From positions 1 through 32,355 of the forward strand of contig CAMZEN010000031.1 in NCBI GenBank assembly GCA_947305775.1: 32,355 bases of DNA. The letters run 5' to 3'. Of the stretch, positions 1-8,141 are shown piece after piece. The position numbers and the translations under genes were made by a program. Under the pieces are notes generated by a model, which was not told the DNA's origin, did not search any database, and saw only the letters and a program-made list of their open reading frames with translations. How positions within the stretch are numbered: the first letter of the stretch is position 1; each line of letters begins with the position of its first letter. This DNA is from an uncultured Verrucomicrobiota bacterium. Its GTDB lineage: Bacteria > Verrucomicrobiota > Kiritimatiellia > RFP12 > UBA1067.

Positions 1-7
1 ACCCCAC
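1..7 (-). other. Possible 5' end of a gene running off the left edge
   Basis: On the minus strand a GTG at 7-5 is preceded, five bases away, by AGAGGA (complement of 13-18), a reasonable Shine-Dalgarno. An extended -10 lies 31 bases upstream, much like argG, PP2C and secG in this window. Only two codons are visible, so the product cannot be named and the start is an inference from the upstream signals. Confidence 0.3.
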
Positions 8-38
8 GGTCTTCCTCTCTTCTTTGCTGACCCGGTAG

Positions 39-47
39 ATATTACCA
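39..47 (-). promoter_or_regulatory. Extended -10 promoter for a gene off the left edge
   Basis: The complement reads TGGTAATAT, matching the TGNTATAAT element found before most operons here. It points left, out of the window. Confidence 0.4.
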
Positions 48-78
48 TTTGTGAACAAGGCGAATTCGCTTACGGCAC

Positions 79-108
79 TTGACGGCGGAGGGGAGAATTT
101 GGTATCAT
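79..108 (+). promoter_or_regulatory. Sigma-70-type promoter of tRNA-Met
   Basis: TTGACG at 79-84, an 18-base spacer, and an extended -10 TGGTATCAT at 100-108. Predicted transcription starts near 115, about 23 bases before the mature tRNA. This is one of the few promoters here with a recognisable -35. Confidence 0.65.
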
Positions 109-137
109 ATGCGCTCGTTGACCCAATAAGGGTTCTT

Positions 138-213
138 GGCGAGATAGCTCAGTTGGTAGAGCGCAGGACTCATAAGCCTAAGGTCAAGGGTTCGATCCCC
201 TTTCTCGCCACCA
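138..213 (+). tRNA. tRNA-Met (anticodon CAT), CCA encoded
   Basis: It folds as a 76-base cloverleaf: acceptor GGCGAGA/TCTCGCC, D stem GCTC/GAGC, anticodon loop CTCATAA, T stem AAGGG/CCCTT with TTCGATC loop, discriminator A, and an encoded CCA at 211-213. The paired 1-72 position argues against initiator tRNA. A CAT anticodon could also be tRNA-Ile2 after lysidine modification, and this is not resolved here. The anticodon stem CAGGA/GCCTA has mismatches at 27-43 (C/A) and 31-39 (A/G), leaving three central pairs. Its 3' end is 3 bases from the convergent rpoN stop codon. Confidence 0.92.
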
Positions 214-216
214 TCC

Positions 217-1620
217 TCACCGTTTTCTTGCAGACGCACCTGGTATGCCCAGCCTGTCGCGATATTTGGCGACGGTGCGCCGTGCGACCGGATAACCCGC
301 CGCCTTGAGCGCGGCGGCGATCTTCTCGTCCGAAAGAGGCGCGGACGCCTTCTCGCCGTCAACGATCTCCCTGAGCTTCTCCATGACGGCGTCCTGCGAA
401 AGCACTTCGCCGTCCGCAGTCCTTACGCCTGTGACGAAGAAGCGCCGAAGCTCGATGGTGCCTTGAGGGGTTTCCGCATACTTGTCGCGGACGGTGCGCG
501 AAACGGTAGTGCCGTGGACGCCGACCGCTTCGGCGACCTCAAGCTCGGTAAGCGGCTTCAATGCGGCAAAGCCATGCTCGAAGAAATCCTGCTGCCTGTC
601 GAATATCGTTTGCGCAATCGCCTGGACAGTCTCTTGGCGGTGAGCCACCGCCTCACGGAACGCCTCTGCCGCGGCAATGCGCTCGCGAACATACGACTTG
701 GTCTCCGCAGACTGGTTGGGGTCGTCGAGAATGCGCCTGAAGGCGGACGATAGCCGTATCACGGGCAGAGACCGCTCGTCCGTAAGCGCGATCCAGCGCC
801 CTTCACGCTTCACGGCATGGACCTCGGGGTTCACGTATTCGATGCGCTCCCTTTCGCTCGGATACTGCCTGCCGGGGCGACCGTCGAGCGAACGGAGCTC
901 TCGAAGCGCCGCGGCAAGCTGGGCGTGGGTAAGGCCAAGGGACTTCTCGATGGTGCCGATGCGTCCCGCCTCAAGATCGCCAAGGTGCCGGTCGATTATC
1001 GTCCGCACTTCATCTTCGTATGGCGAGTCGTCGAGCGCATCCATCTGAGCCAGCAGGCACTCGCGCACGGTGCGCGCGCCGCAGCCGGGAGGGTCCAGCT
1101 CCATCACCTTGGCGAGAAGAGATACGATCTCGCTTTCGCTGCGGCCGAACGCCATCTGGGCGTCGGCGATAGACCCCTTGTAGTAGCCGCTCGCGTCAAG
1201 GTCGCCGACAAGCGTCTCGACAAGCGGCCAGTCTTCGCGCGGAATGTCGGAGAGCGGCAGCTGCGAAACAAGATGCTCCTGAAGGGTTTCGACCTTGACC
1301 TGGTTGTCGAAAAAGCTCTGCCTACGCTCGGCGGCCTCCTCGTCAGCGCTATAGCCTGGCTCGAAGTCATCTTCGGGATAGTCCGGCTCGGGAGAATCCT
1401 CATCCCTGAGGCGCTCCACTTCGGAAAGCGACGTCTCAAGCGGATGATCGACATCCTCTATGGCCGGGTTGCGCTCCATCTCCGCCGCGATCTCTTCGCG
1501 AAGCTCGGGCAGGGACTTCGCAAGAAGCTTCAAGCCCTGCATCATGTGCGGCGCCAGAATCTGCGTCTGGCGCTGCACACCCGCAACGCGGGGAGCGATA
1601 CCTAATCTAGGCGATGGCAT
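217..1620 (-). CDS. rpoN: RNA polymerase sigma-54 factor
   Basis: Alternative sigma factor that directs RNA polymerase to -24/-12 promoters, where open-complex formation needs an ATP-driven enhancer-binding activator. At 467 aa it has the usual family length. Region I (about 13-55) contains the LxxxLxxxLxxEIxxExxxNPxIE pattern and is followed by an acidic stretch (60-95). The C-terminal DNA-binding part starts near residue 357, with the HTH segment VHGTTVSRTVRDKYAETPQG. The diagnostic RpoN box ARRTVAKYR is at 446-454. It starts 5 bases after the porin stop codon with no separate promoter or obvious Shine-Dalgarno, so it probably depends on porin transcription and translational coupling. No sigma-54 activator is encoded in the window. 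Its 3' end converges on tRNA-Met with 3 bases between and no terminator. Confidence 0.96.
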   Translation of the reverse strand: MPSPRLGIAPRVAGVQRQTQILAPHMMQGLKLLAKSLPELREEIAAEMERNPAIEDVDHPLETSLSEVERLRDEDSPEPDYPEDDFEPGYSADEEAAERRQSFFDNQVKVETLQEHLVSQLPLSDIPREDWPLVETLVGDLDASGYYKGSIADAQMAFGRSESEIVSLLAKVMELDPPGCGARTVRECLLAQMDALDDSPYEDEVRTIIDRHLGDLEAGRIGTIEKSLGLTHAQLAAALRELRSLDGRPGRQYPSERERIEYVNPEVHAVKREGRWIALTDERSLPVIRLSSAFRRILDDPNQSAETKSYVRERIAAAEAFREAVAHRQETVQAIAQTIFDRQQDFFEHGFAALKPLTELEVAEAVGVHGTTVSRTVRDKYAETPQGTIELRRFFVTGVRTADGEVLSQDAVMEKLREIVDGEKASAPLSDEKIAAALKAAGYPVARRTVAKYRDRLGIPGASARKR

Positions 1621-1625
1621 GCGCG

Positions 1626-2969
1626 TCAGAACTTGAACTCAACCTGCCAACGGATGAAATAAGCAGGCTTTCCGGTGTCGTAGTAGTCGCCCGGATTGAA
1701 CACCTCGCCAATGACATGGCCGAATATCTCGAAGCGCTCCCCTTTCGCCCTGTCCGCCGACAGCAAGGGGAAGGCGTAGAGGGCGCGTGTGAAGAGGCCT
1801 TTGAAGCGTCCGTTGCCGCCGCCGATTCCGTCACGCTCTGCCGCGAATACCGGCCCGCAGGAGAACACGAGCCTGTGACGCGGCGCAAATTCCACACCGG
1901 CGGAGAACTTCAGGTAATGCTGGTTCGACCACCAGCCGATGCCGTCGTGCGTTCCATAAAGGAACATGTCGGACTCGATCGCGTCGCGGCCCCACATAGG
2001 GTCCCATTTGCCGCTCATGTAACGGTAGTCGATGCCGAGCATGGGCTTCCAACCCTCGCAAGCGCTCTTCCAGTTAATTCCCGCGAAGGCGCTCCACTCG
2101 CCGCCCCTCTGGTACATGAAGTCGAAGTCGGACTTGATCGTCTCGTCCAGCTGCGGCTGGATGCGCACGCCGACAAGATCGGTGCGACGCCAAGTCTGGG
2201 GAGGCTGCGGTTGGCGCAGGCGCTTCGTGATGGCGAAGAGCTGGTATTCAAAGCCCTCGACCGGGGTCTGGCTCCACACGACGCCAGCGCCCCAGTCGTC
2301 CTGATTGCCGGAGCCGTCGGGAATGCGCGAAGCCGTGGAGGAAAACCTGTGGCGGTCGTCACCTATGCGGAAGTCGCTGGCCGAATCGAAGTTGTACAGA
2401 CCGAAGACGTCGATGGTAGAGGTCTCGGTTACATGGAAGCGAGCGGACGCCATATCGGTGTAGAGCGAACGCGATCCATCGCCGGGAGTGCCGTCGACCA
2501 GAATGCGGCCCAAACCGCAAAGCCCGTACAGGTCCTGGCGGCCGAGCTTAACGTCGAGGAATCCGTCGAATATGCCCTTGCCCTCAATATAGAGGTTGTC
2601 GACGATCACCTCTCCAGGCCATGAGGTGGTGCGATTGCGTGGACGGCTGTTCCAGCGGAACTCGTCGGCGAGACGTCCGTAAAGCCGCCATGCGCCGGCA
2701 TCGCCCGCGTCGCCCTTGAGCTCCGCCCAAACGCGCGGACGGAAGCGAATGTGGTTGCGATAGCCAGACTCCCTGAAGGCGAACCCGCGAAAAGCGCCGC
2801 GGGGCAGGCCGGGAACGTGGTCCATTATCTCCTGCCGGATTCTCAAGTCCGCGCCGAAGTCAACGGATATCGCTTGTTTTTCTTCCTCCTGGACGCCATC
2901 CGCCGCCATGCACATAGTGCACAACGCAGCAGCGGCGAAAGCCGTAAATGCAGATATATGTTTTTTCAT
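1626..2969 (-). CDS. Outer-membrane beta-barrel porin, alginate-export-like family
   Basis: Predicted 447-aa exported protein. A signal peptide is clear (KK, then a hydrophobic Ala-rich core to about residue 21, cleavage likely after CMA). The mature part is rich in alternating polar/aromatic strands such as DVFGLYNF, YQLFAI and HYLKFSAGVEFAP. The last residue is Phe in a WQVEFKF strand, the standard BAM signature of outer-membrane barrels. Segments such as DNLYIEGKGIFDG and VKLGRQDL suggest the alginate-export-type porin family; the substrate is unknown. It begins an operon with rpoN 5 bases downstream. There is no Shine-Dalgarno: an extended -10 ends 7 bases before the ATG, so the mRNA is probably leaderless. 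The family call is moderate; the outer-membrane call is strong. Confidence 0.82.
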   Translation of the reverse strand: MKKHISAFTAFAAAALCTMCMAADGVQEEEKQAISVDFGADLRIRQEIMDHVPGLPRGAFRGFAFRESGYRNHIRFRPRVWAELKGDAGDAGAWRLYGRLADEFRWNSRPRNRTTSWPGEVIVDNLYIEGKGIFDGFLDVKLGRQDLYGLCGLGRILVDGTPGDGSRSLYTDMASARFHVTETSTIDVFGLYNFDSASDFRIGDDRHRFSSTASRIPDGSGNQDDWGAGVVWSQTPVEGFEYQLFAITKRLRQPQPPQTWRRTDLVGVRIQPQLDETIKSDFDFMYQRGGEWSAFAGINWKSACEGWKPMLGIDYRYMSGKWDPMWGRDAIESDMFLYGTHDGIGWWSNQHYLKFSAGVEFAPRHRLVFSCGPVFAAERDGIGGGNGRFKGLFTRALYAFPLLSADRAKGERFEIFGHVIGEVFNPGDYYDTGKPAYFIRWQVEFKF

Positions 2970-2976
2970 TGAGGAA

Positions 2977-2985
2977 ATTATACCA
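2977..2985 (-). promoter_or_regulatory. Extended -10 promoter, leaderless class (porin-rpoN operon)
   Basis: The complement reads TGGTATAAT, preceded by TTT. The hexamer is followed by 7 bases (TTCCTCA) and then the porin ATG, so transcription should start at or next to the A of the start codon. No -35 match is visible at the usual distance. Confidence 0.75.
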
Positions 2986-3023
2986 AAACCCGCCGTTGCG
3001 CGTTTGACGGTCAGTGACGCGGG
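2985..3023 (-). terminator. Weak candidate terminator after xerD
   Basis: On the minus strand a CCCGC/GCGGG stem (3019-3023 with 2989-2993) spans the xerD stop and is followed by TTTT. The loop is about 25 bases and the stem is short. The T-run may simply be the T-rich upstream part of the porin promoter. Confidence 0.25.
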
Positions 3024-3907
3024 TGGAGCTTGTGTATCTCGGCGAAGCGGGCGGCGTCGACATGAGTGTATATCTGGGTGGTGCCTATGTCGGCGTGGCC
3101 AAGAAGCTCCTGTATTACGCGTATGTCTGCGCCTCTGGAGAGCATGTGCGAGGCGAAGCAGTGGCGAAGGACGTGAGGCGATATGCGGTCCGCCGCAATG
3201 CCGACCGCGGCGGCACGCTCGCGGATCACCTTGAAAACGCCCTGCCGCGTAAAGGGGCGGCCCAAACGCGTGACGAACACATGCGTCTCGGCGAGATTCC
3301 CTTTCACGAATGCGCCACGGGCCGACGCGAAGTAGGATTCAAGCGCACGTCCGGCGGCAACGCCTATCGGCACTATCCGCTCCTTGGAGCCTTTGCCCAA
3401 AACCCTAAGCAGCTCGCCGTCGGCCACAATGTCGTCCATCTTAAGGTCGCAAAGTTCCGAAACGCGCAGCCCGCATCCGTAAAGCGTCTCGAGTATAGCC
3501 CTATCCCTCAGCTCGCGCGGCTCTACGCCGCTCACATTGTCGAGCATCGATGCGACCTCTTCTTCGGTGAGCACGCGCGGCAAGGCGAGCGCCTTCTTGG
3601 GCGGGTCCATAAGGTCCGAAGGATTCTGGGGAATCATGCGGCGCTCCTTTAGGTACCTGAGCCACATGCGTATGGCGGCGGTGCGGCGAGCGCGCGTGGA
3701 GCCCTTCAACCCGGCCTCTCGCTCTTCGCGAAGGAAAAGCGCGATGTCGTCCCGCGTGACTGCGGCCGCGGCGGTGCGGCCACGCCTTTTGAGCCATTCG
3801 CCAAAGAAGCGGAGGTCGCGTCCGTACGCCTCGCAAGTGTTCGCCGACATCCTGCGCTCGTAGCGCATGGCGAAGTCGAACATCTCGATTTCGTCGTCGA
3901 GCGTCAC
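3011..3907 (-). CDS. xerD: Tyrosine recombinase, XerD type
   Basis: Site-specific recombinase which, with a partner Xer protein, resolves chromosome dimers at dif before division. The 298 aa have an N-terminal SAM-like core-binding domain (about 1-100) and a C-terminal catalytic domain. All catalytic residues are present: R148 in GCGLRVSEL, K172 in GKGSKERIV, H245 and R248 in SPHVLRH, H271 in LLGHADIGTTQ, and nucleophile Y280 in IYTHV. ELRDRAILETLYG and the HPRH ending fit XerD better than XerC. It starts at GTG (3907-3905), which overlaps the punA stop in a GTGA arrangement, so it is translationally coupled to punA. A XerC-type partner lies at 23537-24487. Confidence 0.92.
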   Translation of the reverse strand: MTLDDEIEMFDFAMRYERRMSANTCEAYGRDLRFFGEWLKRRGRTAAAAVTRDDIALFLREEREAGLKGSTRARRTAAIRMWLRYLKERRMIPQNPSDLMDPPKKALALPRVLTEEEVASMLDNVSGVEPRELRDRAILETLYGCGLRVSELCDLKMDDIVADGELLRVLGKGSKERIVPIGVAAGRALESYFASARGAFVKGNLAETHVFVTRLGRPFTRQGVFKVIRERAAAVGIAADRISPHVLRHCFASHMLSRGADIRVIQELLGHADIGTTQIYTHVDAARFAEIHKLHPRH

Positions 3908-4722
3908 AACCTGGAAATGAAATCGTCCATGAAGCCGCGCATGAGGCCCTTCGCGGACTCGCCGGCCGCAACGACTTCTTCATGGGCGAGCGGCCTAAGG
4001 GAAATGCCCGCCGCAAGGTTCGTAACGAGCGAGAGTCCGGCGACCTTCATTCCGCACGACTTTGCGAACACGGCCTCGGGAACGGTGGACATGCCGACGA
4101 CGTCCGCGCCTTGCGCCTTGTAGGCGCGTATCTCGGCAGGCGTTTCGTAGCAGGGCCCGACGGAATACGCATATACGCCGTCCATGACCCGCAAGCCAAG
4201 CCTGTTCGCGCTGGCGTGGAGAAGCTCCGCAAGCCGTTTCGTGTAGACCTCGGTCATGTCGGGGAAGCGTTCGCCCCACTCGGCGACGTGTTCGCCGATG
4301 AACGGCGAAAAGCCCGTGAGGTTTATATGGTCGCGGATGATCACGAAGTCTCCGGGGCGCAGCGCGGGATTGATGCCGCCAGACGCGTTCGTCAAAAGGA
4401 GCGTTCCGCACGACATGCGCCGAAGGATCTCGACTGGCAGCATGACCGGCTCCCAGCCGACGCCCTCATAGTAGTGGCGGCGTCCGCACCAGGCGGCTAT
4501 GCGCTTGCCGCCGCGAGTGTAGAGGATGAATTCACCGGCGTGACCCTTAACGGTGGATGCGCCAAGGCCAGGTATCTCGGAGTACGGGAGCCGAAGCAGC
4601 ACCTCGTCGGTCAGCAATGCGTCGCCCCAGCCGCTCCCGAGCATGATCCCTAGATCCGGCGGGCGCTCGAAGCAGAAGTCGGGCAGATACCCTGCCGCCT
4701 TGTCAAACAATCTTGGATTCAT
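3904..4722 (-). CDS. punA: Purine-nucleoside phosphorylase
   Basis: Cleaves purine nucleosides with phosphate to the free base and ribose-1-phosphate (purine salvage, cytosolic). The 272 aa match the trimeric PNP/MTAP class. Phosphate-site GSGWG is at 29-33 and GHAG at 60-63. TNASGGIN is at 111-118, CYETPAEIR at 191-199, GMSTVPE at 210-216, and TNLAAG, with the base-contacting Asn, at 234-239. It leads an operon with xerD, overlapping its start by 4 bases. The ATG follows a purine-rich leader, GGAAAGGGTGAAGAC, which supplies a Shine-Dalgarno. Its promoter lies 46 bases upstream, so this mRNA has a normal leader, unlike several neighbours. Confidence 0.95.
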   Translation of the reverse strand: MNPRLFDKAAGYLPDFCFERPPDLGIMLGSGWGDALLTDEVLLRLPYSEIPGLGASTVKGHAGEFILYTRGGKRIAAWCGRRHYYEGVGWEPVMLPVEILRRMSCGTLLLTNASGGINPALRPGDFVIIRDHINLTGFSPFIGEHVAEWGERFPDMTEVYTKRLAELLHASANRLGLRVMDGVYAYSVGPCYETPAEIRAYKAQGADVVGMSTVPEAVFAKSCGMKVAGLSLVTNLAAGISLRPLAHEEVVAAGESAKGLMRGFMDDFISRL

Positions 4723-4768
4723 GTCTTCACCCTTTCCGCTGCATTTTGAAATTGTCGTTACGGCAGTT

Positions 4769-4797
4769 ATTCTACCAAACTCTTACAAATCGTTCAA
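4769..4797 (-). promoter_or_regulatory. Promoter of punA-xerD (-35 and extended -10)
   Basis: On the complement TTGAAC (4797-4792), a 17-base spacer, and TGGTAGAAT (4777-4769). The hexamer is 46 bases before the punA ATG. The same TTGAAC -35 with 17-base spacing occurs before adk. Confidence 0.6.
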
Positions 4798-4876
4798 CGC
4801 GAAACCGAGTTCTAGGACACGATCCTATTTACCCTTCACAAATGCTGTGCCGAAAGCGTACCAAAAGGCGCTTCCA

Positions 4877-7126
4877 TCAAAGATTGGCAAAGGGATTGCA
4901 GGAGAAGCCAGACCCTGAGGCAGGGGCGAACGATGTGCGACGCGACTGCGTGCGACCGCGCCCAGACGCGGCGGAACCGCCCGACGACGCAGGTGCAACA
5001 GCAGTAGGACGCGTCTTCGCGGAAAGCGAAATGCGCCCGCGAGCACGATCAACGCCAATGACCGTCACCTGGAGCCTGTCCCCGGCCTTGACGACGCTTG
5101 CAGGGTCCGTAACGAAATTGTCGCTCAGCTCGGACAAATGAACGAGTCCGTCCTGATGCACGCCTATATCGACGAAAGCGCCGAAGGCCGTTACATTCGT
5201 GACGATTCCCTCAAGCTTCATCCCCTCCTTGACGTCCTCTATCTTGGTGACATCGTCGCGGAATTTCGGCGGCTCGAACACGGCACGGGGGTCACGTCCC
5301 GGCTTGACCAGCTCGGCCACGATATCCTTGAGCGTTGGTTCTCCGACGTCATCGGTGATGTAGCGGCGAACGTCTATCTTCTTCGCCGCCAAAGAGTTTC
5401 CGACAAGCTCCGACACGGACATTCCCACATCCGCCGCCATCCTGGCGACAAGCGCGTATCTTTCGGGATGCACCGCCGAGGAGTCCAACGGATTCGCCGC
5501 GCCGCGTATCCGCAAGAAGCCGGCGCACTGCTCGAACGCCTTGGCGCCAAGTCCCTTGACCTTCTTAAGGTCCTCGCGAGAGCGGAACTTGCCGTTCTCG
5601 TTGCGCCACTCCACTATCGATTTGGCGAGGGATGGGCTAACGCCCGACACGCGCTCCAGAAGCGGTGCGCTCGCGGTGTTGAGCTCAACGCCTACGCCGT
5701 TTACGCAACTGACGACGACTTCGTCGAGCTTCGCGCCCAGAAGAGGCTGGTGCACATCATGCTGGTACTGTCCCACGCCAATCGCCTTTGGATCGACCTT
5801 GACGAGCTCTGCAAGCGGGTCTTGAAGGCGGCGCCCGATCGAAATCGCACCACGCACCGTAAGGTCAAGGTCGGGGAACTCCTTGCGCGCGATCTCGCTC
5901 GCAGAGTACACCGAGGCGCCGGCCTCGCTCACGCTGACGACGATTGGCGTAGGTATTTCGGGATGCTGCGCCTTAAGCCGCTGAAGGGTCTGGCGGACGA
6001 ACGTCTCTGTCTCGCGTCCTGCGGTTCCGTTGCCGATGGCAACGGCCTCGGGACGGTACTTATTGACGATCATCGCTATCGCCTTGGCGGATTCCTCCGG
6101 CTTCTGCTGCGGGAATATCACCGTCTTGCCGAGATACTTGCCGGTCGCGTCCATCATTGCGACCTTGCAGCCGGTGCGTATGCCGGGGTCTATGGCAAGC
6201 ACGGCCTTCTCGCCTAGCGGACTCGCCAGAAGCAGGTGGCGAAGGTTTTCGGCGAACACCTCGACCGCCGCGCGATCCGCCGACATCTTCTTCTCCACGG
6301 TAACGTCTATTTCGCAACTGGGCGCGAGAAGGCGCTTGTACGCATCCTCCGCAGCAATTTCGATCTGCTCGGTGGCCGCATCGCCCGACTTTGACGCAAT
6401 GCCGCGCGCCTTGTCGATCAGCGTCATCATATCCTCTATGACCGGGGCCGAATCCAGCGCGAGCTTCACCCAAAGGACGCCTTCCTTCTGTCCGCGCCTT
6501 ATCGCAAGATAGCGGTGGCTTGGGATGCTCGCGATGGGCTCCTCGAACTCATAGTACTGCTCGAACTTCGTCGGCTCCGTGGGCTTGGGGCTGGCGACCT
6601 CGCTCTTTACGACGCCCTTGGTAGCAAACGCCTGTCGCACAAGTCCGCGCACCTCGGCCATGTCGGCGATGCGCTCGGCCAGTATGTCGCGCGCGAACTG
6701 CAGGTCTTCATCGCTCCCCTCGAAAGCGTCGCCGGACCATATCGCGTCCGCAAGGGGCTCGAACCCCTTCTCTTTGGCGATCTGCGCACGTGTGCGGCGC
6801 TTTGGCTTGTATGGCTGGTATAGGTCTTCAAGCGCGCTTTTCTGCCAGCAGTCTGCAATTTTGCCGCGAAGCTCGTCCGTGAGCTTGCCCTGTTCGTCTA
6901 TCGACTTCAGTATCGTCTCCTTGCGCGCCTCAAGCTCGGCATAGTATTCCAGGCGGTCCTTGATCTTGCCGATCGCCACTTCATCGAGATTGCCGTGCGC
7001 CTCCTTGCGGTAGCGCGCTATAAAAGGAACGGTGCTGCCGTCGGCGAGAAGCTTCTCGACCGCGGCGATCTGCCGGGAGGTGACACCTACCTCGGCTACA
7101 ATTCTGTTCAATGCTTCGGTGTTCAT
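4877..7126 (-). CDS. tex: Tex-family RNA-binding protein with S1 domain
   Basis: Conserved nucleic-acid-binding protein related to eukaryotic Spt6, implicated in transcription or RNA processing. At 749 aa it has the usual Tex order: N-terminal helical part (FIARYRKEAHGNLDE near 35-49), a YqgF/RNase-H-like domain (VLAIDPGIRTGCKVA near 310), helix-hairpin-helix motifs (LLERVSGVSPSLAKSIVEWR and KGLGAKAFEQCAGFLRI), and an S1 domain at about 635-704 (GIVTNVTAFGAFVDIGVHQD). A 45-residue low-complexity Ser/Arg/Gly tail ends in NPFANL. It appears monocistronic. The ATG is only 10 bases from the -10 hexamer and has no clear Shine-Dalgarno, so the leader is very short or absent. Its promoter overlaps that of the divergent tRNA-Leu. 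Confidence 0.95.
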   Translation of the reverse strand: MNTEALNRIVAEVGVTSRQIAAVEKLLADGSTVPFIARYRKEAHGNLDEVAIGKIKDRLEYYAELEARKETILKSIDEQGKLTDELRGKIADCWQKSALEDLYQPYKPKRRTRAQIAKEKGFEPLADAIWSGDAFEGSDEDLQFARDILAERIADMAEVRGLVRQAFATKGVVKSEVASPKPTEPTKFEQYYEFEEPIASIPSHRYLAIRRGQKEGVLWVKLALDSAPVIEDMMTLIDKARGIASKSGDAATEQIEIAAEDAYKRLLAPSCEIDVTVEKKMSADRAAVEVFAENLRHLLLASPLGEKAVLAIDPGIRTGCKVAMMDATGKYLGKTVIFPQQKPEESAKAIAMIVNKYRPEAVAIGNGTAGRETETFVRQTLQRLKAQHPEIPTPIVVSVSEAGASVYSASEIARKEFPDLDLTVRGAISIGRRLQDPLAELVKVDPKAIGVGQYQHDVHQPLLGAKLDEVVVSCVNGVGVELNTASAPLLERVSGVSPSLAKSIVEWRNENGKFRSREDLKKVKGLGAKAFEQCAGFLRIRGAANPLDSSAVHPERYALVARMAADVGMSVSELVGNSLAAKKIDVRRYITDDVGEPTLKDIVAELVKPGRDPRAVFEPPKFRDDVTKIEDVKEGMKLEGIVTNVTAFGAFVDIGVHQDGLVHLSELSDNFVTDPASVVKAGDRLQVTVIGVDRARGRISLSAKTRPTAVAPASSGGSAASGRGRTQSRRTSFAPASGSGFSCNPFANL

Positions 7127-7136
7127 TTGGCCGCAC

Positions 7137-7160
7137 AGTATACCAAAAATATGGTATACT
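7137..7160. promoter_or_regulatory. Palindromic divergent promoter pair, tex / tRNA-Leu
   Basis: AGTATACCA at 7137-7145 and TGGTATACT at 7152-7160 are exact inverted repeats 6 bases apart. The left arm read on the minus strand is the extended -10 for tex (hexamer 7142-7137, 10 bases before ATG). The right arm is the extended -10 for tRNA-Leu (hexamer 7155-7160, 12 bases before the mature tRNA). Two polymerases could hardly bind at once. Confidence 0.7.
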
Positions 7161-7172
7161 GTGGCACATTCG

Positions 7173-7260
7173 GCCGGGATGATGAAATGGCAGACATAGG
7201 GGACTTAAAATCCCTTGACCAGTATCGGTCGTGCGGGTTCGAGTCCCGCTCCCGGCACCA
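7173..7260 (+). tRNA. tRNA-Leu (anticodon TAA), CCA encoded
   Basis: 88-base class II tRNA: acceptor GCCGGGA/TCCCGGC, anticodon stem-loop GGGGA CTTAAAA TCCCT giving anticodon TAA (reads UUA/UUG), a long variable arm (GACCAGTATCGGTC), T arm GCGGG TTCGAGT CCCGC, discriminator A and encoded CCA. It lies between two minus-strand operons, 8 bases from the EamA stop codon, with no terminator visible. Confidence 0.96.
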
Positions 7261-7268
7261 GCATGTTT

Positions 7269-8141
7269 CTATGTCCGCATCCGGAACGCGGCAAACAGTA
7301 TTGTAAGGAAGCCGACAATCGAAATGACGTCCGGAACCTGGGCGAAGAATACGAATCCAAGCGCCGCGGTGAAGACGATGCTCGTATAGTCGTACAGCGC
7401 GATCGAACGCGGTTCTGCAAAGCGATACGCAGCGGTCACGCCGAACTGTCCGATCGCCGCGCCGGCGCCCGCCCCAAGCATTATGAGCACCTGCGCCGGG
7501 GTCATGGGGCTGTAGTCGAACACCATGAACGGCAGGGAGCCCATGCACGAAAACGCACTGAAGAACAGAACTATGAATGCGCCGTTGACCTTCTCGCGCC
7601 CAAGCATGTGCACGCATACATAGGCGAGGCCCGCGCCAAGCCCGCCCACTAAGGCGCAGATCGTCGCAAAAGTCTCCGCACCGCGAAACCCGGGCTTCAT
7701 CACAAGCATGGCGCCGACAAATGCGAGGCATAGATATCCGAACTGCCTGAGCGTCGCCCGCTCGCCAAGAAGCATCCACGAAAACAGCACCGTGAAGAAC
7801 GGAGCCGTCTTGTTGAGGGTCATCGCCTCTCCGATAGGAATCTTCGACAAGGCGTAGAAGTTTGCAAATATGCCTACTAGCCCGAAGACGCTGCGCAGAG
7901 TCAAAACGCTCCAAGACTTCGCCGTCTTCGGCAGCGCCAAACGCCCCTCCGCACTGCTTCGCAACTCCTTCACGCACACCACCGCCGCGATGACAAGCGC
8001 AATGGCATTCCTGAAGAAGCTTTTCTGGAAGCTCGACACCTCCCCGCCGTAGTCGTCGCAAAGCCGCACGAAAAGCGCCATCAGCGCAAAGCCGAACGCA
8101 CTTGCCATTATCGAAAGCACTCCTTTGGTTCTGCCGCTCAT
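7269..8141 (-). CDS. EamA/DMT-family membrane transporter
   Basis: A 290-aa integral inner-membrane protein with about ten hydrophobic segments in two tandem EamA halves. The first half contains LNKTAPFFTVLFSWMLLGE (near 109-127), the typical DMT signature for the end of an EamA repeat. The second half shows ALYDYTSIVFTAALGFVFF. Members export or import small metabolites such as amino acids or nucleosides, and the substrate cannot be told from sequence. It is the last gene of a three-gene operon, its ATG overlapping the tcdA stop (ATGA), so it is translationally coupled. It converges on tRNA-Leu. Confidence 0.9.
   Translation of the reverse strand: MSGRTKGVLSIMASAFGFALMALFVRLCDDYGGEVSSFQKSFFRNAIALVIAAVVCVKELRSSAEGRLALPKTAKSWSVLTLRSVFGLVGIFANFYALSKIPIGEAMTLNKTAPFFTVLFSWMLLGERATLRQFGYLCLAFVGAMLVMKPGFRGAETFATICALVGGLGAGLAYVCVHMLGREKVNGAFIVLFFSAFSCMGSLPFMVFDYSPMTPAQVLIMLGAGAGAAIGQFGVTAAYRFAEPRSIALYDYTSIVFTAALGFVFFAQVPDVISIVGFLTILFAAFRMRT

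Noticed and set aside
1614..2624. Long + strand reading frame opposite the porin (also 5138-6217, 16300-17580 and 24906-26300 opposite tex, argG and topA)
   Set aside because: These are GC-driven antisense shadows of well-recognised minus-strand genes. They show no domain, promoter or ribosome site of their own.
3011..3907. Tyrosine recombinase as evidence of a mobile element
   Set aside because: It is a XerD-type housekeeping protein coupled to punA, with no attachment-site repeats or phage genes nearby.
4813..4827. TAGGA/TCCTA inverted repeat after tex, considered as a terminator
   Set aside because: The stem is only 5 AT-containing pairs with no T-run on the tex strand.
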